A DNA stretch of 64,000 nucleotides from Mya arenaria (taxonomy: Eukaryota; Mollusca; Bivalvia; Myida; Myidae), in contig NC_069133.1 of the NCBI RefSeq assembly GCF_026914265.1, positions 49,978,182 to 50,042,181 of the forward strand, in the 5' to 3' direction. Positions within the stretch are counted from its first letter, which is position 1. Every line of letters starts with the position of its first letter. This document shows, in pieces, positions 34,301 to 45,253 of the stretch. The position numbers and the translations under genes were made by a program. Under the pieces are notes generated by a model that ran no database searches, was not told the origin of the DNA, and worked only from the letters and a program-made list of their open reading frames with translations.

Positions 34301-35356
34301 AATGTCGCAAATATTGTTTGTGTTGCAACTTAGTATCTATTCCGAGGACATTGCTTAAATTGTGAATATTACGGTTGTGAATGTAGCCAATGCTTTAAAT
34401 GTCGCGAATGCCTTGACTTTCGTGTTTGCAAATGCCGTGCATCCCTTGAATGTCGCAAATGCTGTACATGTCGCGAATGCCTTGAATGTCGCGAATGCCT
34501 TTAATATCGCGAATGCTATTAATGTCGTTAATCCTTTGAATGTCGCGAATTTTAATGTAGCGAATGTTAATGTCGCGAATGTTAATATAGCGAATGTTAA
34601 TGTCGCGAATGTTAATGTAGCGAATGTTAATGTAGCGAATTTTAATGTTGCGAATGTTAATGTCGCGAATGTTAATGTAGCGAATGTTAATGTAGCGAAT
34701 GTTAATGTCGCGAATGTTAATGCAGCGAATGTTATTGTAGCGAATGTTAATGTCGCGAATGTTAATGTCGCGAATGTTAATGTCGCGAATGTTTATGTAG
34801 CGAATGTTAATGTAGCCAATGTTAATGTCGCGAAAGTTAATGCCGCGAATGTTAATGTAGCCAATGTTAATGTAGCCAATGTTAATGTCGCGAATGTTAA
34901 TGTAGCGAATGTTAATGTAGCGAATGTTAATGTAGCGAATGTTAATGTCGCCAATGTTAATGTTGCCAATGTTAATGTCGCGAAAGTTAATGCCGCGAAT
35001 GTTATTGTAGCCAATGTTAATGTAGCCAATGTTAATGTAGCCAATGTTAATGTAGCCAATGTTTATGTCGCGATTGTCATGAAGGTCGTGAATGTTGCTA
35101 ATACGTTTTGGCTTCCAAAATTAAAATGACGCTGAAGGCATTTAAACCTACATGTATTTTTGTATTTATATATCGAATGTCGAATGTTTAGTAAACTTCA
35201 TTTATGTATTATAATTTGCTCTTTTGTTTAGCGAACACTGGTTGCGTGCTCAGCAGCGAATGCACCGATACCGCCGACCGCACGTGCGATGGCAACCGCA
35301 ACTGGGTGTGTATAGACAACCGGTGTCGCTGTTTTCGCACATCAACTGTCGGCTAA
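30462..35356 (+). CDS. Secreted 12-cysteine peptide, Cvsi/I84 protease-inhibitor-like (3 exons, 89 aa)
   Basis: Exons 30462-30495, 31902-32012 and 35232-35356; both introns are phase 1 and GT-AG. The product starts with a signal peptide (MKIVAVLVALSVSMVLA, cut near 17/18), so it is secreted. Twelve cysteines form two six-cysteine halves: C20-x6-C-x4-C-x7-C-x4-C-x-C47 and C53-x5-C-x7-C-x7-C-x4-C-x-C82. Exon 2 encodes the first half and exon 3 the second, which implies an old internal duplication. The pattern resembles my memory of the small bivalve serine protease inhibitors Cvsi-1/-2 (MEROPS I84), but that assignment rests on cysteine spacing only; another cysteine-rich defence peptide is possible. 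N23-I-S is a glycosylation sequon. A TATA box precedes it and AATAAA lies 13 nt after the stop. Intron 2 (3.2 kb) holds a foldback element and a minisatellite. Confidence 0.82.
30659..31116. mobile_element. TTAA-flanked MITE with a tRNA-like B-box
   Basis: TTAA flanks both ends (30655-30658 and 31117-31120). The ends AGGGACTG and CAGCCCCT form a short inverted repeat. On the minus strand it contains GGGTTCGAACCCGG (B-box) preceded by a TAGCTCGACGC A-box-like segment, as in a tRNA-derived SINE. It lies in intron 1 of the secreted peptide gene. A related element is at 36911-37288, and a lone left end is at 31234 (TTAA then AGGGACTCGATC). Confidence 0.7.
31313..31352. repeat. (GATT)n microsatellite
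   Basis: About eight tandem gatt tetranucleotides in intron 1 of the secreted peptide gene. A short reverse-complement run (gatcaatcaatcaa) about 50 bp downstream could pair with it. Confidence 0.9.
32053..33966. mobile_element. Foldback-type element with ~700-bp inverted arms
   Basis: The left arm (about 32053-32765) is matched by an inverted right arm (about 33266-33966) over roughly 700 bp, with short gaps and scattered mismatches. Matching phrases include ctccaccactttacggtggt, gcggaaacaaaactctacgc and the paired gtggtaccgtgt/acacggtaccac. The outer ends read CACGGCCT and AGGCCGTG, flanked by a perfect 5-bp repeat ATGTT (32048-32052, 33967-33971). Each arm tip holds a hairpin, CAGCTCCACCAC..GTGGTGGAGCTG. 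No transposase frame is seen in the ~500-bp core. It starts 40 nt after the exon 2 donor of the secreted peptide gene. Confidence 0.88.
34370..35090. repeat. 15-bp minisatellite (aatgttaatgtcgcg) reading as VNVAN
   Basis: About 45 units of 15 bp alternate aatgttaatgtcgcg with aatgttaatgtagcg, preceded by 18-bp relatives (aatgccttgaatgtcgcg). Because the period is a multiple of 3, it makes a 255-codon open frame of NVNVA repeats on the plus strand and an open TLATLT frame on the minus strand. It lies in intron 2 of the secreted peptide gene, ending about 140 bp before exon 3. The open frame has no start context or domain and is a by-product of the repeat. Confidence 0.93.
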
Positions 35357-35368
35357 CAGGAGACATGG

Positions 35369-35403
35369 AATAAAATAGTTTTGCGGTCTTTTGAGCTAAT
35401 AAA
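35369..35403 (+). terminator. Polyadenylation signals of the secreted peptide gene
   Basis: AATAAA occurs at 35369-35374 and again at 35398-35403, 13 and 42 nt after the stop codon, predicting a very short 3' UTR. Confidence 0.6.
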
Positions 35404-36906
35404 TATTCAGAAGTTGATTGCGTATTTAGATTTGCATATTTAATTCGTTGTGTATTCTCTTGGCATGTAAAATTCTGTATACATCCGAATTCATTACGAA
35501 TGAACATAATTGTGTTTCTCCCAACCCCGATAAGTAGATCCAATAATTTAACCATGCTAGAAATTCTTATCTTGCCCACGGGCGAAGATAAAATGCCCCT
35601 ATGGAACACCTTTTTAATGGTCAGCACATTGTAATTACCTCCCTTGTTGAAGACTGTCGTCTGTTGCATCATTGAAACCTGGCTTGTGGCAATATTTAGA
35701 ACGCTTATTTATTATTTCTCGCTTCAAATGTCACCATAATAGAGTTTTCACGCACATTTCAATAAAGAATGCTTCACTCTTCTTAGAACTATTTAAAGAG
35801 CGACTTGACTGTTAACATAACCTGAATCAATGCGCGCATATCCATGACAACCACAAATTATCACATATATACATACGCAATTATTTTCACTAAGCACAAA
35901 AGAGTCCCATAAAAAATACATTTTTACTTAATTTTGTTTAACTGGGGTGGGAAAAAAAGCATCTACCATAGCCGCTCGGTAAACCTCGTTTCCGCAAAAC
36001 ACCCCACGCTCGGGTCGGGTCTTACACTCTCGGCCATGGCAGATACTTATAATCTATGTCATGTGCCAACTAGGAGTTCCACAGTGGTTCCTCAATATTC
36101 AATATTGAGGAGATGGTTTCACTGACATTCATTTATCAAAAAGCTATAAATGAAGGTGTCCGCCTCTGATAAAAGACGTTATGGTTTCGAACCTTACCAG
36201 GTGGTACTGTTTAATTGCCACACAAGGACACGATACTGTTCACTACCTCGGACTCGAGAATGTATTTCGCGCCCTACCCCGATAAGTAGATCCAAATATT
36301 TGGCCATGATAAAAATCCTTTTACACCACCTCAGATAAGTAGATAAAAAAATTGCCAATGCTGGAAATCCATTCCTCCCATCTCAGATAAGTAGATCCAA
36401 AAATTTGGCCGTGCTCACTTCACCCATTCTTAATCATTAAGATATTACTTCATCTCATCTAACTCTTACATGGACTATCTAAACGAAACAATGCATATAC
36501 CATATATGTTTTATATACTTCTTTATTCTCTAGATATTTAATGATTTAAATGAAGACAAATATAACAGTCATATACATAGACCGTGTTTACTTACATTTT
36601 GGTAAACTCCCTTATATCAAATTGACTCTTTATCAAAATTGTTCATGGCCTCATTTATTTCAATCATCGGTTTAAATTTGGTTGTTATTTTGAGTAAATA
36701 TTTACTGCAGTTTTGAAGAAAAACACATTTTGAGCGGGAATGTGACTCCTTGTGTTAGTTTGTATGGTTTTTGAAGCATTAAATAGCTTTTTTCTCCCTA
36801 AAATGAATAACAATGTTCTTTGCCTCGAGAAACAGACTGCTCTAGAACAGCTATAAAACTTACATCTTGTGGTTGAAATACCAAACTTTGACGCAAGTGG
36901 ACAATT
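35404..36906. other. Spacer with ataagtagatccaa repeat fragments
   Basis: No gene is visible. The phrase cgataagtagatcca with an atttggccatgctagaaat-like follower occurs near 35526, 36280, 36330 and 36385, the last three as a small tandem run of about 55 bp. A 21-bp palindrome centred at 36101 starts cctcaatatt. Short open frames here are not convincing. Confidence 0.55.
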
Positions 36907-36910
36907 TTAA

Positions 36911-37288
36911 AGGGACTGGACACCAGATGATCTCCAAATCGGCAAATACAATATTTCCTCAAAACGAGCCTAGAATTATCAATAAGAGCTAGTATAAGGC
37001 TGATAATACGTAAATTTGCATGATTAAGAGAATATTTTGTCGCTGTCTAAGCTGATTTTACCCGTTTAAAGATAGCGCATAATGGTTTATATTGTGTATA
37101 TTTAGCACGTGAAAGTCACGCGATTAGTACAGAATACATATACCGACGCTATTTTTAAATTTACTGGGATTTACGTGGTAGACAAACCCACAAGATTCAA
37201 TGCTTTGTACAAAACGATATCAGTTTTATGTAAGCTTTTGGAAATTATCGTTTGTTCTTGCAACGTTATCATGTGGTATCTAGTCCCT
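36911..37288. mobile_element. TTAA-flanked MITE
   Basis: TTAA at 36907-36910 and 37289-37292 flanks AGGGACTGGACACC at the left and its inverted partner (AGGGACTAGATACC when reversed) at the right, matching at 12 of 14 bases. It spans 378 bp with no coding capacity and is related to 30659-31116. Confidence 0.75.
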
Positions 37289-37622
37289 TTAAGATACAGG
37301 TTAAAACTACAGAAATGGCAATACAAATACATCAACTACGTGTTAGGATTCTCGAGTTGGTCTGACATTTTAACGTTACGTCATACGTTTGGCAATTTAT
37401 GAGTTTACGTTAATTTTAAAATTCTACAAAGCGGTTAATTCCCTTTACCATACCGTAATTACTGCCACCACATATAAAGTGATGAAGATCGAAATTTCGT
37501 GACGTCATTCATAAAGTCAAAATTGTCTTTCATTTGAAAATAAATAAATATTTTTTAATGTTGAAACTACTAACATATTGTATAAACGTGTAAAAAGTGT
37601 TTTTTTTTTACAAACATTTTTA

Positions 37623-37787
37623 CAGTCGGACCCCGCTGGCTCGAACTCGCTTTCCTCGTTGGCTCAAACTAGATGTAAAGGACCGATTTCTATTTACTGA
37701 AATTAAGCATTCCCGCTTGGCTCGAATTTACCGAGGCTCGAGGTATTTCGCCGGTCTCTGGAAGTTCGAGCCAAAGGGGCTCGATTG
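37623..37787. mobile_element. Tigger-like MITE, copy 1
   Basis: A 165-bp element with ends CAGTCGGACCCCG and ..GGGCTCGATTG, flanked by TA on both sides (37621-37622, 37788-37789). The inside is rich in ggctcgaa phrases in both orientations. CAGTCGAA ends with a TA target fit pogo/Tigger-type elements. Copies 2 and 3 are at 43841-44014 and 58197-58386. Confidence 0.82.
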
Positions 37788-37868
37788 TAGCTGAAATCCA
37801 GGAGACCACTCCGAAATAGATAGTGGTTTACTTTGTGTATAAAAACATGACTATCCAGTAACAAGTAG

Positions 37869-40800
37869 TTATTGCAAAACAAACTGTTGAATCGACAAAA
37901 ACGCCGATAGCACTACCACAGACACACTAGCTTCCATAGAAAACGCAGTCCCCCCAGGGACCAAAGTGTTCCGACCGTTACATCCGTCTACATCGGAACA
38001 CAAGCACTCCCAGTTTGTAGCGTTACGTTGGCAACCGTCGTCTGACTTTAACTGCAGACATCTTCGCTCTATATCTGAAACCAAAGTAGGAATCAGTGAT
38101 AACACTGCAAAACATAAATACATAATGGCAGTTTGTACACAGATAGAGATCATCTTATCAATGAGCGTATCGCACGATCGGCTTTTCGGTTAGAGTTAGA
38201 TATATCATTGAAATACAGAGTCTGGAAAACCACTCTAGGATTTTATATATTTACAACTTAGTTATTTCTGTTTTCTCAATCCCTCTCACGGCAGGGAATT
38301 TTCAAAATCACTAGGGTCGAACATTTTCAGGTAATTTAGTTTAAACATATTTATTTTACAACGATTGTGAAACAAGTGGTTACAACATTATGTTAATCAC
38401 TCTCGTTGGCACGATTTTACGCGAGAGTGTGGTCTTGTGTTGTTGGGAAAACCGGAGATCCCGGAGAATACCGACTTGCCCGGCTTGGTGACCACATACC
38501 AAACTCACATGCGCCCAAGCCGTTCAAATAATCACGAACGTAGTTAAATATTCGGGCAAATTATTTTTCCATGTCGGCGGTCCCACCGGGCTTGATACAG
38601 AGGTTTTTCCTTACTAAATGTTCAAATATATTCAGAGATATTCATCTTGCTGAAATTTTGAAATATTCCTTTCATGGTTTAGAAACATCCTAATTGTTGT
38701 TGTTTTTTCATGTAGAGTCTGTTACTCCTTAGTGTCCGTCAATGTAGCCTACTTTTTTATATTATTTATTCTTAACTCAATAAAGTTTTACATTGTCATT
38801 CAGGTCTGGATGAAGCAGATAATGAATTATCGTGGCACATTTACAAACACGATTTTAAACATCAAGAAGAAACGCCGCAATGTGACGAAAACAGTTTTTT
38901 CAATGATTGACAGAATCACTACAGCCGGTTAACTGTTCTGCTGGCTACTTAAATGTATTGAAGCATACACTTATTGAAGATTTAATCAATATACATGTAT
39001 AGTGTATCTTTAGTCATCTTCACTGCAAGGGAACCTAGAAAATAAGGAAAATACATACAAAAGAATTACAAGTTTTACTTGTGTGCCTGATGAACCCACC
39101 TTTATGTCAAAATTACATTAATATAGCACTAGATTGGTTGGAATATATATTTCAGTAACATATGATTCAGTAAAACATGTTTTTATTCAACGAAAAGTTA
39201 CAAGGTTTTGTTATAATAAATGAACTATAATTGAAGATATTCAGTTTCAACCGTTATTCTATTTTTAGTAACAATGACCTTGACCTTAACCCAAGGAGAG
39301 GACCAAACGCAGTCCCATGAATGGTCTCCCTAAACTCCAAATAAAACATTTCGGTCACATTAAGTCATTCTAAGCTGAAGATATTCAGTTACAACCGTTT
39401 TTCGTACGGTTTTTTGTACGTACAGTATCCTTGAAATTGACCGTGGGGCCCCAAACGCAATCCCATGAACGGTCTCCATAAACCCTTCTTACATACCAAG
39501 TTTGGTCACACTATATAAACCCTTATTCAGTTTAAACCGTGTTTTATATTTTGAGTAACAGTGACCTTGACCGTGACCCTGTCGGACCCAAACGCTATTA
39601 CATGAAATGTCTCCATAAACTCTCTATATTTACCAAGTTTGGTCACAATATGTCAACTTTACTATTTTATGGTGACAGTGACCTTAACATTGACCCAAAG
39701 GGACTCATACGCAATACCGTGAAAGTCATGAACTCTTCCTATTTAGCAAGTCTGGTCACAGTATGTCGACCTTTCTATTTTTTTGGTAACAGTGACCCTG
39801 ACCTAGTCCCAAAGGGACCCATACGCAATAACTTGAAAGTCATAAACTCTTCATATATACCAAGTTTGGTCACACTATATCAGTCCTAACTTCAGATATT
39901 CAGTTTTAACCGTGTATATATTTTATTAACAGTGATATTGACGCTAGCTGCCCAATCGCAATCGTTTGAAAGGGTGCATAAACGCTTCCTATATACCAAT
40001 TTTGGTAACAATAATGATGTCAACCCTTACTAAAGATAATCAGTTTCAATCGTTTACTATTTTTAGTAACAATGAATTTGACCTTGATCTTAGCGGCCCC
40101 TAACACAATCCATTGAACAGCTTCCATTAACTCTTCATATATACTACGTTTGGTCACAACATGTCAGCCCGTACTAAAGTTATTCGGTTTGACGCCTCCC
40201 GCTTTACCATCCTCCCGCCTGCCCGCCCTAACAACGACGTTCACTTAAGGAATGAATTGCGGGGTTGATGTCATTATCGGGGTATGAACGCAATTGGGTT
40301 GGTCAATGTGTGTGGAGTCCGAAGTCCGACCAATAGTTCATTATTTCATTCAAGAATTGTTAAAAAATACTTCATTTCATTTAAGAAAACCTTTCAGTAA
40401 TCCGTTCTTACCCATTCTGTAAATAGAACGACCCGACTATAACCGGAAACATTTTTTTCAAATGACGTCACAATAACCCGGGAAAAGATCAACCACTTGA
40501 AATCACTTTAAAACGTAAATTTACCACAATTCTGGTACCAATATATTTAAAATATAATAAACTTACACTTTTAAAAATGTTGATCTATATTTTACGGGAC
40601 CTGCAGACACAATACAACCAATAACAAGATCAATAGCTTTCATGTATATTGTTATGCAATGAATTACGATCCGAACATATCCGAAGATGTTGCGTTCATC
40701 GATTGATGAACGCAATTGCCGAAAGGCAGTTCATTTAAGGAACGGAAGTTGAGGTGTAAATATTACGTGAACACATGGGTAATAAAACGTGAAACTTACT

Positions 40801-42164
40801 AAATCTTCGCTAGTGTCATCCGATTAGTAACGTTGTAATACTAGTATTGCGTTTTATGTGTGTAAGCCTTTTTATAAGAAATCGGAAGAACATAATACAT
40901 GTGGCATGTGCGGGCCATATACCGTTTATATACTGGACAGTTATACTGAGGACGCTATTCATATATAGGAATCATTTATCAGTTCAATATGACTCCGTAA
41001 AGTTGCATGTCTGTAAACTTTAAAGCAGGATACGGTAGGAAACAAAGGATCTTGTACGGTACAAAAATAAAGTAGGTTATACGACTATACCCCCAGCAGA
41101 TCTAATGAAAAAGTGTCTTACGGTTGTAAATGGACCGTGCACGAGACTTTCTAGTAATCCCACTAGCTGATACATTGTATTTAGAAAGGCCATGATAATA
41201 ATTTAATGTTTATCTTTCAGAAAAATATTTCTTTCTTTTTATCCATTTATAAATCTGTATTTATTTATTTGCTCACTAATATATGCAATAAACTCATCGT
41301 TGTATAAGTCAGATACAGTGACTCGTTTTTTCTTCATATTGGTGTTCGTCCAAGCGAAACGGCTTCTTACGTCCATAAGAAGACACTTTTGAAGATAAAC
41401 TCGTACTGTATCTATTACATTACACCCTTCAGGTTATACTTACACATTTTCCCGTCCACTTGAACGGATCCCTTGGAGCACTGAGCACACTTCGCCGTCA
41501 GCATCATCGTTCTGTTGTCAAAAGGATCTGCACAGTCCTGCATATAGTACCCAGAACATTCATAGCACCTCACATTGTTCTGGGTTCCTGTAAAACAACT
41601 TCATTGTTGCAATTTACTTTTGATTCGTTATGCATATATAAGTCGATTTGTCAACATTACAACGATTTTATCACAAAACATAATGTATGTTTATGTTCAT
41701 CAACTTATTTTGGCTACAGGTTACATTATCCATGTTTAAGATTTTATCTTTATATAACCACCATAAGTACAAGAACTGGTAGTTTAATTAAAAGGTTTTA
41801 TTTCAAATGCATAAACGCCTTATACACATGAGCAACAATGACACGTATTAACATGTATATACATATATACATTCATTAAACATATATACACATCATCCAA
41901 CATGTATATATTCTACAGGTAAAAGTTTAAAGAGAAATGTCGGCAACGATGTATAAACTCAACTATAACTTCTCAACTAATCAGGTTTTACATGATTCAT
42001 TAAACATCATGACTGCAGTGGCTTTGAGCCATAGCTGAATCGTACAGTAACCTGTATACGTAGAGAAAATTGTAAAACAATGTACATTTGTATTACTTAC
42101 CTCCAGCAAAAATAACTGAAATCAAAAATGCAAAAGACACACACGCGAAGATCAACGATTTCAT
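37869..42164 (-). CDS. Ly6/uPAR-domain GPI-anchored-type protein (3 exons, 137 aa)
   Basis: Minus-strand exons 42164-42101, 41587-41444 and 38074-37869; both introns are phase 1 and GT-AG. A signal peptide (MKSLIFACVSFAFLISVIFA) is followed by one three-finger domain with ten cysteines: 29, 32, 40, 55, 58, 75, 84, 93, 95 and 101. It opens with CYECSG and closes with CLCSDVDGCN, the standard Ly6 start and CxC..CN end. Potential N-glycans: N46-R-T and N87-A-T. After the domain come a small-residue spacer and a hydrophobic tail (VSVVVLSAFLSI), as in GPI-anchor signals, so the mature protein probably sits on the outer face of the plasma membrane. The three-exon layout is usual for Ly6 genes. The precise subfamily and ligand cannot be told. 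Intron 2 (3.4 kb) holds modular repeats and a SINE fragment. Confidence 0.88.
38400..38530. mobile_element. Fragment of an interspersed repeat in the Ly6 gene intron
   Basis: The stretch ggaaaaccggagatcccgga..cttgcccggcttggtgacca..caaactcacatgcgcccaag resembles the body of a tRNA-derived SINE that I know from molluscs. The tRNA-like head is missing. Call made from memory only. Confidence 0.45.
39240..40190. repeat. Degenerate tandem array with recurring accttgacc (Ly6 intron 2)
   Basis: About seven units of 115-130 bp share the order cagtttcaaccgt, tagtaacagtgaccttgacc, cccaaacgcaatcccatgaa, ggtctccataaac, taccaagtttggtcacac. It is related to 28860-29690. The 116-codon frame at 39539-39889 is repeat translation. 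Confidence 0.8.
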
Positions 42165-43780
42165 TTTTTTGTCAATTTATTTATCTGTCCGACCTTGTGC
42201 GAAACGTCCAACTTTGAACAAAACGTTAAAACAAAAAAGTATTTTTAATGATGCAAGTGCAAAATGCTCTCCGCTCAATGAAGCGCACTCATAAACCAGA
42301 ATGTTACCTCATATTGCCGAGAAAAATGCGAGGGGCGTTCAGTATGTAATGCGATTGAAGTACGTTAATGACTAATATTTGAGATAATGGCTTACAAACT
42401 CATAAAACGGGGCGATTTTATCGCAACTATTTTAATGCCTTTATCTTACCTTTTGCTTACTGTAACCCCTAATTAACATTAACAATAACTCATCCGAGCA
42501 TAAACCTAGCCCTAAAATAATCGCAAACATTTCCTTAAAAAATGTTGATTTTTGAGGTGTAAGATATTCACGCAGACCAATTATTTAACGCAATCCATTG
42601 ATTCTGTTATTCACCCCTTTTCTAAATGCAGGTCCCATCTAAACCAACCCTAAATGGCATTCTACATCTATCATCGCGTTGGTTACATAACTCGTAGCAT
42701 TTAAGTTAGCACTTTATTTTTAGCACAACCCACCACGTCGAAGGAATTTTCTGATTCTACGTTTTAAAATTGATAAAATTTTCTTGCAAGTTCTCAACAA
42801 CAGCATACAATGTGCAATGCATTTCAGGGGCGTACCTCGGAACCTTTTGAATCTATGCCCGGGGGTTGTGGTAGGGGATTGAAGTCTACGGTTCGTGGCT
42901 GGTCCATAGCTTTGCCATTCATGGTCGGATACGTTATAGGTGATCACTATAATGACGCGTCGCGCACTAGCTGTACGGTCAAGGTCACTGCGCACATCAG
43001 AACATTCTCAGTGTTGCTATATAAAAATGTTCTAAATAATGATGAGATTTTCAAATGATTTTGTTGAAGTGATCACCGTAAGATCACGACGTGTCGCGCG
43101 CCAAACCCGGATCTTTTACTTCGATGTCAAGGTCACTGCATGCCTCTGAACATTGTCAGTTTTGCTATATAAGCCTCACTCAATGTGTTTTTGTTCGGCC
43201 AATAACTGCCACGCATGGTTGAATTCCGAAATAATTTGGAATTAGTGACTACCTTAAGAAGGCGACATCCGGGTTCGCAAGGTTCAATGTCAAGGTCACA
43301 GAGCTGGGTCAAGGTCTTGTGGCAAATAAGAAATATTTTGTTTCAAATAACATTTTATTCTACATTAACCCAACAAATTAAATAATTATTTTTATTTTAA
43401 TATTTCCCCTGAGTCAAGCAATAACATCCTGCGTCAAGGCATCGTAAACGGATATGGATCACTTCTGTAATAGCCCTAGTTGTACTACTAGTAATTTCAG
43501 TCATAGTCCTGCTTACAAACGATCAAAAAATGGCAAAAACTGCTCACAAAGATGTTCAACATGATCTGGATTTTAATATAGAAACACCGATAAGAAAGTA
43601 ATATGGGGGGGGGCACTTGGATATCCAAGGGTGGTTCAACACCGTTGTTATCAACGGCTGAGTAAGATCTTTCATGCATTCCTTATTGCTGTTTTTTATT
43701 TTTTATTTTAAAACTTAAATTATTTGACAACAAGTAGATGCATTATCCCTTACCTGATTAAGGTATCACGTATTATTGTG
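42165..43780. other. Spacer upstream of the Ly6 gene with a modular repeat
   Basis: No gene is visible. About 42825-43330 holds two to three diverged units sharing tcaaggtcactgc, tcagaacattctcagt, ttgctatataa and a gtgatcac..gatcacgacg segment, starting with the ggggcgtacct phrase also seen near 2027 and 61630. The Ly6 promoter must lie just above 42164, but no TATA box stands out. Confidence 0.5.
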
Positions 43781-43840
43781 TATTTGGTATATGTTATATC
43801 ACATTAACAGTTTCATAACATATGAACATATTTCATACTA

Positions 43841-44014
43841 CATTCGAACCCCGTTGGCTGGTACTCGATTGGCTCGAATTCGTCGTTGGCTCGAACTGGA
43901 TGTAAAGGACTGATTTCATTATACTGAATGTAAGCATTATCGCTTGGCTCGAATTTTCGAGGCTCGAGGTATTTTCGCCGGTCACTCGGAGTTCGAGCCA
44001 AAGGGATTCGACTG
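43841..44014. mobile_element. Tigger-like MITE, copy 2 (block A only)
   Basis: A 174-bp element with ends CATTCGAACCCCG and ..GATTCGACTG, TA on each side (43839-43840, 44015-44016) and inner ggctcgaa phrases as in copies 1 and 3. It sits at the upstream edge of block A and has no counterpart at that place in block B, so it probably inserted after the duplication. Confidence 0.85.
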
Positions 44015-44687
44015 TATGTCAATTTAGTTTGATACCCCAGATTATGAAAACCCCCAAGACATTATATGTTTTCATGTGCGTTGTTTATCTAATTATGTGT
44101 CATCAAAATGATATAATTCAACAATTTAGACCCTCAAAGTGAGACAAATGATTGTGGTAAAACTCACAGCGAACAATCAGGCAACAATTTATCATATTAT
44201 AAATGCAGTGAACGCTCTATATTGCTAAATAACCGTGGAGGCATAAACTCATTGCAAAAACCATAATGTAGGGGAAGAAATATGCTGCGTAGCCTGTTTT
44301 GCTCTTGTTGTCTCCATTATATGTTTCTTGCGACCATTTTTCTTGTCAGTTGAAGTTAAAATTATCATTATCGTAAAATTATAATGAAAACTTTAGCAGC
44401 ATAACTTCACATTCTTATTAGTTTTATTTATGTTTATATATTTTGAATTCAAATTTAACTTGTATGCAGCCTCTGCGACTCCTGACACAAATATATCTCT
44501 GACGCTTCATATATATTTTGCCGACGGTTATTGAATGTTTGCCAACTGTTTACACCATGAATATATATATATTACAAAAACGAAACCATTCTGCTGCAGT
44601 GATCAGTCTGTTGCACGTTGTCTACTCCGCATAAACACACCATTAGTATTGTGCTGATTCAATAACAAGTGAAATAGTATTAGAGCT

Positions 44688-45115
44688 ACTCGCTCATGAC
44701 TTGTAAAATGCACTTCTTTTGTATGACGAAATAAAGTGTTGCAAATCATTAGGAGTGTTAAAACTAAGATACCAAAAGCTTCAGCAAATGCTGATACATG
44801 TGTATTTGCTCAAATATCGTCTTTGAAGACCACTATTTTCATTAGCGTTAACAACGCTAATAATCACCTAGTTACAGCTTTGTTTTTGTGTGATTGGTTT
44901 ACTGACATTATCACGTTATGTTATCAATGTATTGTTATGAGGTCAAAATGTCCTCAACTTTGGTTAGAGTCCACGTGGCCTTGTGCCTTCCGTGTCGGTT
45001 TTTCAATTCTTTCTCGACTTTACCGGAGTGAGTTTGTACCTCACTTAATCAAAACTACATGTTTTCATATGCATTACCAGGAAAACTAACTTTTGGTTCC
45101 AAAACATGAGCGAGT
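44688..45115. mobile_element. MITE in the upstream region of TMEM272-like gene A
   Basis: TACTCGCTCATG near the left end is matched by CATGAGCGAGTA at the right end. Block B runs through the same place without this ~430-bp insert: gattcaataaca..gct is followed shortly by cacacagttcacgc. The insert therefore post-dates the gene duplication. The 117-codon frame inside has no recognisable domain. Target duplication is unclear. Confidence 0.72.
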
Positions 45116-45253
45116 ACCTTTAAAGCGACACAATTCACGCGTATTTGTTTCGTTTCTGGATATTCTACGCATATTCTAGTCTAGTCTCAATTATAATTAT
45201 TTGTGCAATATTAGAGTGTTCTTGTTTAGTTCACTGAACATATATATATAACC

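Noticed and set aside
34362-35129. 255-codon open frame of NVNVA repeats as a structural protein gene
   Set aside because: The frame follows from a 15-bp tandem repeat whose period is a multiple of 3, the opposite strand is equally open, and it lies inside an intron of a better-supported gene.
35250-35672. 140-codon minus-strand frame with cysteines
   Set aside because: It overlaps exon 3 of the secreted peptide gene on the other strand and extends into its 3' flank; the cysteines are a shadow of that exon.
39539-39889. 116-codon frame in the Ly6 intron
   Set aside because: It shows internal repeats (NSDLD..PKG..) that mirror the degenerate tandem array, so it is not a gene.
44736-45089. 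117-codon frame upstream of gene A
   Set aside because: It lies wholly inside the MITE at 44688-45115, shows no domain, and is absent from the matching place in block B.
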